Positions 1 through 12,061 of a stretch of DNA of 64,000 nucleotides are shown here, in pieces. The DNA is from Hsuehochloa calcarea. Lineage: Eukaryota > Streptophyta > Magnoliopsida > Poales > Poaceae. The notes under the pieces were generated by a model. It made no database searches and was not told the DNA's origin. It saw only the letters and a program-made list of their open reading frames with translations. The first letter of the stretch is position 1; every line of letters begins with the position of its first letter. Made by a program: the position numbers and the translations under genes. Location of the stretch: the NCBI GenBank assembly GCA_036346395.1, contig CM070604.1:30469662-30533661 (forward strand). The letters run 5' to 3'.

Positions 1-820
1 TGATGTCTGAACAATACTTTTGTCCTATTCGATTAATATTTGAATCCAAACGTAATATTCATATCATAATTCAAATATGATAAGCAATAATTTTTTAATT
101 TATGGTCATTCTAAATATAGCCAAATTCATGAATAAATGAACCATACAAAATTCCATATACCTTACCAGAACCGTGTCGCCTGCTTTTCGAATGCAGATC
201 TTTTTTTACTAAGCAAATAGGAATCATATAAATTTGTCACACTATTTAATAGATACTGAAATTCGATTATTCAACAAGGGTCAATACCCCAGATTTGTTT
301 TGTTTCATGTACACCAATCTAGTATTGACCCTTGTTGTCCGAGGCCATTACCTGTTGTGTTTGTTTATTGTATCTGTAAAGGGGGAGATTAGAGGGCTTT
401 GATGTTAATTTTAAATCGTCTGTACTTTGGTTTGTTGTATGGATTTTCCTGAACAAAGTCAACTAGATCATCTACTAAAAGTGGGGCTTCACAGTACCTT
501 AGGTTGTCAGGAGCACACACATGGACGCTCATGTGTTTGTGTTCCCAAAGGCTCCAAGAGTTTATCTCCTAGTGAGGCCTTTTCCTTGGGCTTCCCTGTT
601 ACCAAGTCCTAAACTTTTTAATAAAATTTATCTGAAGCTTAGCTTAAGAGTTAGTTGCGTTGTTTTTTAGCACAAAAACTTGAGCTTTGTATTTTTTTTC
701 ATTCTTCTGATTGGACCAGGCATGGGCTTGTTAGTTTTATATGGCTTTAAGAGGTAATGTTCCTTCCATTTTGCACATTCACTTACTCACTGGGTTACCC
801 TTTGTTGTATCGTCTTTCAG
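1..820 (+). other. Intron 1 (3' part) of the DCP5-like gene
   Basis: This stretch is AT-rich and contains no supportable gene. It runs into a TTTCAG acceptor at 815-820 directly before the first recognisable exon. The LSM14-family exon that should precede it (start codon and first half of the Lsm fold) is not found here in any frame, so exon 1 must lie left of the window. The open frame at 427-612 has no coding character that I recognise. Confidence 0.7.
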
Positions 821-3800
821 TTCGTTCATTTGGAACTGAAGGTCGTAAGAAGGATGGCCAACAGATTCCTGCTAGTGACAAGATATATGAATACATACTC
901 TTTCGAGGAAGTGATATAAAGGTAATTATGGCAAATCCGAAAGAATACTACAAATCCTTGGCATATGTATTGTATTGTGATTAATGAACTGTTGATCAAA
1001 TTATGTTGGGAACTGATATAGTTTGGAGCTATTTTTGTAAGTTGTTATTGATACACAATATTTAATTCTTTCTGCTGTTTGGCATGGTAAATTTTGGAAA
1101 TATCTATTTTAACCATCTGGCTAATTAACGCATACATGTTTACCTCAAATTACAATAAAGAAATGTTTTTGGAAAATGCTACGAAACAAGTTACCTATTT
1201 CATGCCCCCAAGTTAGCCACAACCCAAGTGTGAAAGTGGATTAGGGAGGGTGGTCTGGAATTTGGCCTCTAGTGGTTTATTGAGTTTTGAGCATCGAGGG
1301 AAAATTTGTTCTGATAGAGTTGTGCTCATAAGACAGGTTGTTAGGATTGGGATCTTAGGCAGCTTCGTTTTCGTGTTGATAGGATTGGGATTGTAGGATT
1401 GTGGTAGCATAGTGGGATAGTACCTTAAAAATCGTCATTTCTAAAAACTAGTTGAGTGTCCGTGCTTTGCTACAGATTTATATACTAATTACTGGGTACA
1501 ACTTAAAATATTAGTGGATAGACAAAGGCACAAAGCTATGTCTTCTGTTTAAAAGAATTGAAAAGATTAAGAACGTCACTCCACGGCAGCATTACACGAT
1601 ATAATTATTGTACCCAATAACCTGAATGGTTGTGCTTGATTTAGGATTACAAAACAAGATACAGCGCCTGGAATTCACTCCGTTTTTCCATTCTGGAACT
1701 TAGTAGGCCGCATCTGGCAAAGAAACATAACAAAATGGCCAGGTGATGAATAGCATATGCCCATACAGTCATAAAAACTGTTGGAAGATAAGCCCCCGAT
1801 TCCATTATCCTTGTGCAAATACCTCAAAAAATCTGTTGGACACATCTTGTTTCACAATTTCACCGTGAGGATTGCCGTTCAAACAGCTCTCGATCGGTAA
1901 CTTCTACTTTCTCACCATCAGCCTCAGCAATGGTCTCTCCAAGGATATGACAAGCAACTTCTGTTTTGATTTAGCAAGAGAAACCTTTATTTCTTTTGTT
2001 TAGCAAATGGATTGACAATAGAAGCCGGTAGGTCAACATTGTCTAAAATCATCAATCCTTTCAGCTTCTTTATATCTGCTATTTCAAATTTCGAATTGAG
2101 ATGTTGTTCATCAGCAGTTTCAAATCAAGCATCGAGATTAGAGAGTAGAGACAAGGAAATGTAAGTAGACCTACAGAGCTAGAAATAATATAAGCTTTCC
2201 TGCAAATCTAATACTTCCCAATCAGTTGTTTCTATGATATCAACATGGTAGAAGTTTCTTCATTACGTAAAAGCTTCAGGAAGCTAGCATTTTTTTGTGA
2301 CTGCTTAGTGCATGCAATTACCATGGCTATGGAAATGATTGGGAATTAGTACAAGATTAAATGGAAACAAATTACGAAATAAAGTAGGTTAATTTGGACC
2401 GGAAGAAATCATATCTTTGTTAATGGGAATACCTTTCCGTGATACTCATCTTCATTAACTTGGGGATGCACAGTGTTGTATGAGTGCGATTCATCTGCAC
2501 TGCAACTTTAGAGGGAGTCGAGAAAGATGGCACAGCGCCGGCAGACCAATGGCAATTTACTTTGTGGGAGAGCTCGTTGAAGACGCGACCTTGCTCGGGC
2601 TACCTCACCGCCGTGTCGTCCGAACTTGGCACGGCTAAGCGCTGCCCACTAGGGCTGGAAACGAGCCGAGCCGGCTCGGGCTAGACTTGGTTAGGCTCGT
2701 TTGAACAGTCGGCCCGGCTCGTTTCGTGCACGAGCCAGGAGGGTGGCTCGGCTCGAATGAAGGCTCGAGCCGGCTCGTTAGCCCTCGCGAGCCAGAAATA
2801 GGTAGACTTCATGCGGCTCGGCTCGGGCCGAACCCGAAATTAGAGGATCGACTGCTCCGCCTCTCAAGACCTCGAGCGGTGTCGAGCAACAATGTGCCCT
2901 CGATCAAAGACATCAAACTAGTTTCTCAATGCACTTACTGAATTATAACAACAGGTCATCAGTTTCAAAAGATTCTAAGATCTATCATGTGAATTTACAA
3001 AGAAATAACAATAGACCATTCGAGTTCAAACATACCAACATACAAAACTAAATTATATTACTACATTTTTAGCATATGAATTTGTAGAACATTCAAATCT
3101 GAAGCACATTCAATCGCCCATCCATTGACTGCATTGCTCCAACAAAAATTCAGATATGAAGAACACGCATCTGCGCAGTGCTCCAATAACTGGAGAACTA
3201 ATTAGGGAAATCTGATTCCTTGTAGTACCTTCATGGATCCAAAATTAAGAGGCAACGATGCAACGATGTGGCAATGCAAATATGCGTGATTGAAAGCAAA
3301 TGCAAGCGAAAAAAGAACTTGAACAGCTGCGAGTAGGCCATCGGCTTGCACTGCTGTGGGTTCCCGAACTGCCTCGTGCAGCAGTACTGCAGGGCGCTGT
3401 ATGGTGCCCGCGCTGTGGTAGTCGACAGCACGGTTGTCGCCGAGACCCGTGGGGCGGATGGCGCGGAGGGGATCCTCATCGTCGTCCACGTCCACCACTG
3501 CATCGGTTCCCACTGACATCCGCCGCGGCCGCGTCCGGCGAGGAGGGCACTAGGTTGAGGTGTTGGTTGACGGTGATGTGGGAGGCGGCGAGCTGGTGAC
3601 CGCGTCCGGCGAGGAGGGCACCAAGAAGACATTGTAAACTTGATTTTAGACAATACATCATCACATACCTCTCGCTGATTTCTACCCATACCTCGTCGGT
3701 TATGGTGGAGTCGTTGGTGATCACGATCTTCGGAACCCTCAAGTTCCGTATCAACGACGTAGTTGTTCTTTTCATCTTCCTCAACCTCATCCGTCGAAGC

Positions 3801-6800
3801 GCGCGCGGGAGGTGGTGTGCGGCAAGCAAGAGGGTCCTCCACCCTCGGCTCATCATTGGTCGTGATTGCAGCAAGTGGTCGACGTTGTTCGAGATGCTCA
3901 ACTCGTGTGCGGAGGGCCGTGAGGTTGTTGTTAATTTGATCCAAGGCATTGTGAGTGCTCTCACCATAACTATTGAGCAAGCGCTCCAAGTGCTACAAGA
4001 TCCCTCGTGTGAGGTGTGAGGGCCTTCGTTCTCATGCTTCAAAGAGTGGTCGTTGTTGTTCCCATCATGTGCAGACCCGCATGACCTTGCCATGGTTAGT
4101 AGCAAACAAGAAAACTCACAAGTATATGTAAATTTCCTATCACTACTAGGTGCTGGAGTTTATCAAGTGACATACGCTCAAGCTCTTGCAAGTTCTTACC
4201 AGTGCAAACAGGTGGTGCAACCGTGGTTGGTTCGTGGTAACTTGACTCAAGTGATAAGTAAATCGATTGCAAGGGCTGGCTCGACGTGATTTGTTCGGTT
4301 AGTAGAAAGTGGAGCTTGGACATGCTTAATATTAGGTAGTAAGGAGAACAATCAGTTAATTTTAGAAATTGCACAAAATTGAATTATAATTCGTATCTAG
4401 CACTTAGCCTATATTGTTGATCAACCAAGGATGGATGAAGGCTAAAACAAGTGTATAACAATGCATAGGAGTAGTAGATACAAGATAATTCAATAGAATG
4501 CAATTTGGATTGAATAGCTCACGTCTTAACCCAACACTGAAAACTGTAGTTTTCTGTCCACTAGACAATACGTCGGTGTTTTGGCTGTAACTTTTTGTCA
4601 TATGCTTCTTTTTAAATAATTCTTTTTTTTTTTTTAATTTTGATGGTTGTTTCTACAGATTTTCTTTTGGGGCCACTTTCTGAATACCGACTGAAAAATT
4701 CGCATAAAAATCACAAGTGCAGACAATTTCATATTTAAACAGAAAGCTAGGTCAACTTTCACCGCATATGACTTTTGACTGCATTGCTGGATTGAAGCGA
4801 AAATTTACAAGTAGATGGATAATGAAATTCTTGATCCAATGGCAGTGGTTTCACTCAAAAAGGATCACAACATCAAAAGTTGTGGCGATTTTTCTGGCGG
4901 CGGCAGAAAAGGGAGTCTTCTAGCCGAAATTTGGTATTAGTGTTTGGGGTGTTCTAGATGGATTTTGATGTGAGAATTTTCTTTTGGAGCTTATTTTTGT
5001 GTCTGATAGAACCAAAGATATGACCAGCAACTAGACAAAGCTAAAACAGACACAAATTCAATTTAGCAAACCAAAACTAACAAATTAAAAGGCACAATAG
5101 GATTTGGACAATGGAGATTAGTTCTTTTGATAGGGCAAATTTTCTGGACTAGTATTAAAAACCGAAACAAGTAATTAAACTAGGGATACAAGAATTTCTA
5201 CCGGTGAACTTTAGCTCAGATACCACTTGATGAGTAAGTTGGGCCCCGATCTTTCGATTGGATGATACATCGATTTGTGGAGGTACGACTTTCACGATGT
5301 AGGCTACCAACCGGTCACGACCAGATCGCCAAGTAATCGTTAAAACACACTCCGAGTCGTTATAAACCGTGCTAAGAACACGGTTGATCTGAACACGAGG
5401 CTCAATTCCTGTGAGCTATCGAAGAATAAGCAAGAACAAGATACACAAGCAATCTGAAGTGAAATTGCAAACAGGAAATATGAATTCACACGAGTTGAGG
5501 CCTGCAAATCGCAGCTGTTGATCTAGTCAACACAAGAACACATGACGAAGTTTTCACGTTGGAAAAACCAATCTAAACAAGCCTAAAAACCCTAAAAGTG
5601 GCGTGCACACATAATATATTGTAGGGATGCGATGGCCACAAGAAGTGGAGTTGAAACCTAACTCTATCTCGTGATCCGCCGTCTTGTTTTGACGATTCCG
5701 ATGCACTCCGAACGAATTTGGAGGTGGGATCGGATCTGTTGGAAAGGTTTCGAGATAAGCTTTCCAACAAGCACTCGAATTGGAATCCGTTTGTGAAAGT
5801 TATGACCTTTTTATTACGGATCCTATGGGCTGTCCCGAACCGAGTACGAGTTGAGTTCTAAGTTGATTCCGAGTTTAAATTCGGTTGAACTTGTGGGAGG
5901 TCCAAATTAGGTTTGGAAATCTTATCCAAAACTTGGGCTTTGGATTCTTGGGCTTCTCCCCGTTTGCTCTTCTACAACATGGGCCTTCTCTTGCTCTCCC
6001 ATGGCTTTGGTAGCAAGTGTTGCTACCCTCTTCCTTATGCTTCCATATTGCTTTTACCTTGACCTCTCTCTTCTTCCTCTTGGTTCCAAAGTCTTTAAAC
6101 CTGTTAAACCTGAGAATGAACAAAGTATTGCTTTTAGGTAGTATCCAATTCTCATTAACAAGGAAACTTATTAAGAAACTTATGTGTACTTTGAGAATTG
6201 AAAGATGTAATAGTAGTAGGGATGTCCTCGTCATCTCCCGCGTATCCGCCGGCAGTTGCTAGTAGGAGCATAAGGAACGGAGGAGGAAGACGTGGTGGTG
6301 GAGAAGGCGATGGAGGCGGGTGGCAGAGATTGTGGAAGGGACGAGGGGAACAGATGAGGAAGGGGTTCGAGTCCTTCCGGACTCGAAAGTGCCTCGCAGC
6401 CCTCGCGTGGGAAATAGGGGAGACACAGTTGTGCCTAGGTATCGGCGCCGAACTTTTGTGAGGGGACGAGGGGAGAGCGAACAAACGTGCCACCACCATT
6501 AGGTTGTTTTTAAGTAGTAAAGATTATCATATCTAGACCATTGTTTTATCTGTTTTTGTTGAATTTAGATCCTACATACGATCAAAAACAGAATGGTGCC
6601 ACAGGACCTTAAGATAAAAAAATCTAAGATACTGGATTGAGATCATGACAATCTTATTCATAAGCTTTGGGAAACCAAAATGGTTGATTTTTTAGGAAAG
6701 GACAGATGCCTGTAATACGAATCCTTTTTTTTACTGATATACTGCTGCCATCCTTACTCTACCTTGAACTATCTGTTATTCCTGTTGTAATATTATTCTT

Positions 6801-9800
6801 AGCTATGTCTTAGCCTTAGTTGCTATGTCTTAGCCTTAGTTGCTTTACTGCAGGATTTGCAAGTGAAATCCTCTCCACCAGCTCAGCCTGCTTCTTTACA
6901 CAATGATCCAGCGATTATTCAGGTAAATATTGTTATCCTGGTAAATCTTTGTAAAATGTTTGGTACCTTTGATAGTTTTTTGTTTTGGAAGACTTGTTAG
7001 ATTACTTAGATATTGTAGGTTATGGCTCTGTCTTTGCTCACTATTATTATTCTGTTTGTGTAGTCACATTATCCTCGTCCTGCCTCAACGTCTACAAGCT
7101 TGCCTTCTGCTGCGAGCACAACGGCAGCTGATCCTACCTCTCACAATGCTCAGTCAGGAATTCAGATGCCACCGCCATTTCAAGGGAATTTGCCCCCGTA
7201 TCAAACTGGGCCCAGCTTACCTTCATGGAACTCATCACCTATGCCATCATCTGTAAACGGCACTGGCCTTACAATGCCACCGATGTACTGGCCAGGATAT
7301 TACACACCTCCAAGTGGTTTTTCTCATTTGCAACCACCACCCTTTCTTCGGCCACCACACGGTTTGGCAGTTCCACAGGCCCTGCAGCAGCCTGTACAAT
7401 ATCCTGGACTTAATGCAACTTTACCAGCTGGGTTTCCAGGCATGCCAGTGCTTCCTTTTTTACTGCAACCTAGTAATAATCTAAGTCAAACATCAGGTAT
7501 ATCCGCATCAATGTCAGTCCCTGCATCAAGTGCATCAGGAACTGAATCATCAGTGAGCCAGCTGTCATCCGTTTCTTCTTCCTTGTTCTCTGTGGGTTTA
7601 ACTCCCCCATCTGTCAGTCCTTCAACTTCTATAATTGAATCCATCATGTCTCTGTCCCAAGGCATGCCTTCTCTAGTGAACAATAAGTCAGTCGTTCTAC
7701 CTGACTCCAGTGTGGCTTTTCTCAGTAGTGATGAGCCTGTGAATGCACCTGCTTCTATGCCAACTTATCAACCCCACTCTCAGCCACCGTCTGCTAATGT
7801 CGCACCTAGTGCGGTCACTGTTGCGGAATCAATTACATTGGTCAATCCTGGACAACTTGTACCAACTACTTCCTCGACAGTCCTTTCATCGCATGCCTTG
7901 CAAACTGCTTCTTCTATGGCTCCATCCTCTAAGCCTCCCACTAAAGTTTCATCCTCACAGGCTGCCTCCTCTATGGTTCCATCCTCATATGTTGCCTCGT
8001 CTATAGTTTCATCCTCGCAGGTTGCTTCCTCTAATGTTCGATCTTCGCAACAGCTGGAGCTGAGCAGTGAAGATAAAGAAGTCAAACAGCCTGAACTGAA
8101 GGCTAAACAACCTGTAGTTGCTCCATCTGAAACTAAGGAGCCTCTGTTGCCAGCACGAAAACCCATTCTTCAGAAGGTAGTATAGAGTATTTAATTATAA
8201 TTATTAGTAAACAATTGAAGATTTCTTTCTGTACTTATCCCCATTCCTGTCTTTGCGCTTCAATTGCTGTATCCTAATATTGTATACACTGTGATCAGTC
8301 CTTTTTTGTTTAATACTTTGGTTTCAGGCTGCTGGAGCTTCCTCATATGTTCAGTACAATAATAGAGGCCGAGGCCGAGGAAGAGGTCGAGGAAGAGGAA
8401 ATGTGGTATGTCCCTCTAAAATCTTGTTGTCGGACAGCTGTTTAAATCATGAGATGAGTGGTTCTTATACGAAGTAATTGTATTTATTTGGTAGTAGTAG
8501 CGCTGACAATATTTGGAATATCTAGCTGTTTTTATCATGGTGTTACAACCTTTGCCTTTCTTGAAACTTGTAACCATTAAGGACTTGGCTTTATTATTTC
8601 TGAGATAGTATTTGTGGAATGTTTTTTCTCCTTTTAGTTGCATTATTAGTAGGCCATTGCATTTTTCACCAACATGCTCAAGAAAGCAGCATTAACAACT
8701 GAGGCACTCATAACGTGTTGAAATGTAGCAGCAAGCAGTTAAAGACTGCTAGAACTACGGTATTTTCAGCCTTCTTTTGTATCATAAGTTGTTTGTGAAA
8801 GCCTGCTAATATTGCTATTATTGTCATAACAGCAGAACTGGATCCCTACTCTGTTCTCACCAGTATTTTAGCCATGACAAAGTTGTGGATGACTTTGGTT
8901 GGTTGGAGCATACTGTTCAATAATTTTGCAGTGTGATTAACCCAGTGTGTTTGTCATAATATATGTTAGCAAATTAAAAGTAGATTGTACTTTTGCAATC
9001 AACCATAGTATTAGTCAAATCAATACAATTAACCAAGCTGTGTGTCTCGTCACTTGGTGGCACCAAATAGTCAACTCGACTGCCAATTGCACATGCATCT
9101 ACTAGCATGAGGATTATTGCATTTGCATTATTAGATGATCTTCTGAACTCCTCTTTAATATTCTGATAGATTTCTTGTCTTACCGTTTTCCCCTCTCCAG
9201 CAATCACGTCCCATAACCAAGTTTACAGAGGACTTCGATTTCACGGCAATGAATGAGAAGTTCAACAAAGATGAAGTATGGGGTCATCTTGGTAAAAACA
9301 AAGAACAGTTCAGTGATGATCCAAATGAGTATGAAGATGATGTTATAGAGGACGATGTGATGTCCCCTGGAAAGGCAGAAGTCAAGGTAACAGTTTTGCT
9401 GGATTGCTTCATGTGATTTATCAATATCTTTGCTGATGCTGATCAGCCTATTTTCTTGTGCCTTTGTCATATTTGTGAAGCCTGTGTATGTCAAAGATGA
9501 CTTCTTTGATTCACTCTCATGCAATACAATTGATAATGGAGGGAGGCATGGAAGAATTAAATTCTCCGAGCAGAGAAAAATAGACACAGAGGTATGGCAT
9601 TGCATCTTTCACCTTACCACATTGCTTGACATTAGTGCTTATGATAACAAATTTTGCCCCTAGACCTTTGGTGATTCCGCAAGGCATAGACCAATGGGCA
9701 TGCGGGGTGGAGGGAGGGCTCCACGTGGTGGTGGTCCTCGTGGTCGTGGCTACTATGGAAGAGGGTATGGTTATATGGGCAGGGGACGTGGCTACTCTTA

Positions 9801-9819
9801 CCCGAACCACCAATCTTGA
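821..9819 (+). CDS. DCP5: DECAPPING 5 / LSM14 (Scd6-family) mRNP protein, exons 2-8 (5'-partial)
   Basis: Plant DCP5 binds mRNA in cytoplasmic P-bodies, represses translation and promotes decapping with DCP1/DCP2. Exons read from sequence: 821-921, 6854-6922, 7064-8176, 8328-8405, 9201-9386, 9481-9591 and 9664-9819 (stop TGA 9817-9819). All introns are GT-AG and the frame stays open throughout. Exon 2 encodes the second half of the LSM14 N-terminal domain (FGTEGRKKDG ... YEYILFRGSDIKDLQV). The 1.1-kb exon 4 is a low-complexity Pro/Ser/Gln linker, followed by an RGRGRG run (exon 5). Then come the family's C-terminal boxes: DFDF (TEDFDF, exon 6), FFD (YVKDDFFDSLSC, exon 7) and TFG (exon 8), and a Gly/Arg/Tyr-rich tail. 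About 600 residues are present; Arabidopsis DCP5 is of similar total size. Exon 1 (start codon, first Lsm strands) is outside the window. The gene looks intact, unlike everything to its right. Confidence 0.94.
1800..2105 (-). pseudogene. Possible host-gene fragment inside intron 2
   Basis: On the minus strand, short stretches read like ordinary protein. One open run of about 38 codons ends ...VNPFAKQKK and stop (about 2105 down to 2000). A second run of about 25 codons (EADGEKVEVTDRELFERQ) follows in another frame. I do not recognise the family. It could be a captured gene fragment within a transposon, or chance. No start codon, splice structure or complete domain is visible. Confidence 0.22.
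2649..2880. mobile_element. GAGCCGGCTCG-rich block, possible hAT-type transposon end
   Basis: The block opens with TAGGGCTGGAAACGAGCC and is dense in GAGCC/GGCTC words on both strands (GAGCCGGCTCG at about 2671 and 2768, GGCTCGGCTCG at about 2742 and 2815). Subterminal arrays of this kind are common near the ends of plant hAT elements. No matching inverted terminus or 8-bp target duplication could be found, so the limits and class are uncertain. Confidence 0.35.
3529..3621. repeat. 22-bp direct repeat flanking the gag break
   Basis: The word CCGCGTCCGGCGAGGAGGGC plus AC occurs at 3529-3550 and again at 3600-3621, 71 bp apart. The second copy sits where the gag frame loses similarity. A duplication or template switch at this point is a plausible cause of the break. 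Confidence 0.7.
3636..4105 (-). pseudogene. Gag N-terminal fragment of element F
   Basis: In two overlapping minus-strand frames the peptide has a coiled-coil segment (NNNLTALRTRVEHLEQ), an acidic linker, and the pattern RRGMGRNQRE ... DDVLSKIKFTM. This is the usual lead-in to the capsid region of plant Ty3/gypsy gag. The capsid itself is missing: the frame runs into unrelated GC-rich sequence just after it. A frame change lies near 3990, and no protease or polymerase is found. Confidence 0.45.
5213..5225 (-). other. Primer-binding site of element F
   Basis: The + strand carries GCTCAGATACCA, the complement of TGGTATCTGAGC, two bases from the first TG of the adjacent LTR at 5228. This is one base different from the usual initiator-Met PBS of plant LTR elements. 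Confidence 0.6.
5228..6200 (-). repeat. 5' LTR of element F (outer end uncertain)
   Basis: The inner end is fixed by the PBS: the + strand begins TGATGAGTAAG at 5228. The outer end should be a CA near 6.1-6.2 kb, but with no partner LTR and no target duplication it cannot be placed exactly. No coding potential is seen. Confidence 0.45.
6802..6840 (+). repeat. 20-bp tandem duplication just upstream of DCP5 exon 3
   Basis: Two adjacent copies of GCTATGTCTTAGCCTTAGT(T) lie 14-52 bp before the exon 3 acceptor (6851-6853), the zone where the branch point and pyrimidine tract are expected. Each copy carries CTTAG words. Confidence 0.75.
7952..8041 (+). repeat. Three tandem 30-bp units inside DCP5 exon 4
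   Basis: Three consecutive 10-codon units have the pattern S-S-(Q/Y)-(A/V)-A-S-S-x-V-x, and a fourth partial unit follows. They lie in the disordered Ser/Pro linker between the LSM14 domain and the DFDF box. The 30-bp period keeps the frame, so copy number could vary between alleles without breaking the protein. Confidence 0.8.
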
Positions 9820-12061
9820 TAAGAAAAGGTGGATTTGCTCTCAGCGCCTATAAGCAGATAAGTGATGATGGAGGAAGAAAGGGGCTATATGTGTACTGTA
9901 ATCCCTATCCGGCTGTTGGAGGACAGCAATCATGGAGATACTAATCTTCCAGTTTGGCTGTAAAAAGACAATATTCTATCAGCCGATTCGATGAATTAAG
10001 AGTCAAATGACAAATCGATGAATTAAGGAGTCAAATGTCAAATCGAGCAGACTGCAGGTTGGAGCATGTTTGCAAAGTGTCAAACATAGAAACAGTGTGC
10101 TCCTTACCTTGTTGTATGCTAGTCAACTTGCCCTCGACGTGTAGTTTGTGATGCTATTTAAAGAAATTTGAATCGATCACCGTTTATGAATTAGTTTGCT
10201 GTACACCCTGATATGGTAAGTTATGAAGTTTCGCCGTGAGGATTTCATCGAAGCTCCAAATTTGCTGGGCTTCGAGCTCTTTTCAAGATGCTTGGATGAA
10301 CGTTATAACTACTGTAAACCTGGGTGGATGAGTTGTCATTTCTGTGCGAACATTTCTTCGGAGATTCATCCACGGATATGCAATTTTATATTGGGGGGCA
10401 GTTAACTGAAGGTTTCCGTTGGGATTCAAGTCCAACGGGATGAGCAGATTCGAGTTTCAATTCGTCAATGTTTCATAGATGGTGTCGCCGCGTTGGTTCT
10501 TATTCATCTGGATGAAACGAAAGAATGCCCCGATAGGGTTCGAATGATGTCGTCTATAATTACAGAGGGAGGTCGTCTCTCATGTAATCTTAGACTATAG
10601 GCTACCTTTGATCGATCAAATCACTCTTCTTCCGTTTGCGTAATCTGTATAGCTAGATCGAATTTCGTATGAGACCAACAAAGCTTACTATTTTCCCTTC
10701 GTCAATTCACCAACCGCTGCTGCATCAGATAACTTGTTAAAAAAACAGAGGAAGATGCGAATTTTAATAGGAGTTACTGAGGATTTACCACTGTGAATAG
10801 GTGTATTTGAACATTTATTCCTCGATACGTCACTGATATTATTAGAACCTGAGATGTACATGTCAGTGAGGTGTTAAGAGGTAAATCATCAAATACATTT
10901 ATTTCATAATAATATATCCTCGTATCCCTCGATTCAATACCTCCGAACTTTGGGATATCCCCTTGTATTTTCAATATGATGCTCCATGATTGCATTCCGT
11001 CACACATTCTCAACTCTTCGCATTTGACTTTGCCGCATCAGAATGTATAATATTGGTTGACCTACGGGAGCTTCATCAGGTCTAATGGTGCTGACTTTTC
11101 AAGTCGGCATGTTAATTAAGGGAAGAATAGCCAAATTTAAGTCAATATCTATCACGATCAACAAATTAACTACAGAGGCACGTCTGTTAGATTCCTCACG
11201 AACAAGAAATGACCTATAAGGCAGCTAGTTTGGTTTCCTATGATGCGAAGGATCGACAATACAGATTCTGCCATCTCTATCACAGTCTAGCGATATGACA
11301 CTTTTGTCCTTGACCGCCAACTGCAACCCGGTTGGGTTATCTACGTGAATCTTCCACTGTTATTTTTCAGAATTAGAAACAATGACATATGTGTTGTGAG
11401 CTTTAAGCTGAATACACTGCCAAACAATGACATATGAAAGCTGAATTGATGGCTTTCGGAAACACTTTTATTTCACTATTTTTGTTTATTTTAGATTTAC
11501 CACAAAACGTATTTCATCCAAATTTGGTAACTTTTATTTATTTTTTCCTTTGGGTAAATAGCAGAATTCCGTGGTATAGTGCACCGCAGACAGCAGCAAC
11601 AAACTAGCCTTTGTTCTCGTTTGTTTTAACCCTACATACCAGACACAACGGGTAACAAACAGTTTATAAAAATAAATTGTTTTGGACTTCGATACGGTCC
11701 TTAAATTTTAACTTTGATCACTAATTACTATTTTAATATATTTGTAAAACTTAATAAACTTATAATATTATAAAAATACTTTTCGAGATGAATGTACACG
11801 TATATTTTTGATGTATCTAATCTAAATATTTAAAAAGATATCGATAACCAAAATGTCAAGAGTTTGACTGCATGTAATCCAAAATGATATATTTTTGTGA
11901 ACCGGAGGAGCAGTCTATTGCATTAGTTACGCTAATAAGAAACTCTCACGTCGGCTCACGTATGACTGCAATTGGGCTACTCCATACTCCTCAATCCTCA
12001 TGAGTAATTTTCTGACCATTGGAAGTAATGGGAATCCAAAAGCTGAAACTAGAAAGATCTT
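9820..12061. other. DCP5 3' UTR and intergenic DNA
   Basis: The 3' UTR starts right after the stop at 9817-9819 and probably ends within about 600 bp; no canonical AATAAA could be assigned with confidence. From about 10.4 to 11.6 kb I see no gene, RNA or clear repeat. The short open frames here (for example 10223-10405 and 10774-11013) have no recognisable domain. A MITE remnant occupies about 11.65-11.92 kb. Confidence 0.6.
11650..11918. mobile_element. Degraded Stowaway-like MITE
   Basis: The block is short, AT-rich and non-coding. It carries the phrases typical of grass Stowaway elements: AAATTGTTTTGGAC near the left, TTTGATCACTAATTA, AATATTATAAAA, a GTCAAGAGTTTGACT segment, and a right end reading AACCGGAGGAG. 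The left inverted repeat and the TA duplication are not clear, so the element is probably truncated on the left. Confidence 0.5.

Larger units (their letters stand above)
3230..6200 (-). mobile_element. Element F: truncated minus-strand LTR retrotransposon in the DCP5 intron
   Basis: Read on the minus strand, the order is LTR (right), primer-binding site, then a gag-like fragment (left). There is no pol and no second LTR, so the element is broken on its 3' side. The left limit (about 3230) and right limit (about 6200) are estimates. The PBS matches plant initiator-Met tRNA with one difference (TGGTATCTGAGC). Confidence 0.55.
922..6853 (+). other. Intron 2 of the DCP5-like gene, enlarged by insertions
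   Basis: The donor is AAG|GTAATT at 921/922 and the acceptor is TGCAG|GAT at 6853/6854, both in phase 0. At 5.9 kb the intron is far larger than the other introns of this gene (72-795 bp). The excess is repetitive: a possible gene fragment near 1.8-2.1 kb, a GAGCCGGCTCG-rich block near 2.65-2.88 kb, and a minus-strand LTR-retrotransposon remnant from about 3.2 to 6.2 kb. From 6.25 to 6.48 kb there is a GC-rich purine-strand block of unknown origin, and 6.5-6.85 kb is plain AT-rich intron. Confidence 0.75.

Noticed and set aside
427..612. Exon 1 of DCP5
   Set aside because: The peptide lacks the Lsm-fold signature expected for this exon (SLISLTSKSEIRYEG-type), and the splice phase needed to join exon 2 (codon split G|TT) is not met.
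3231..3989. Host protein-coding gene on the minus strand (252-codon frame)
   Set aside because: The readable part is a Ty3/gypsy gag lead-in and the rest is low-complexity GC-rich sequence. It is placed as expected between a PBS and a truncated element.
7486..8166. Minus-strand proteins opposite DCP5 exon 4
   Set aside because: These are shadows of the Ser/Pro-rich coding exon. The + strand frame is continuous with DCP5 exons on both sides.
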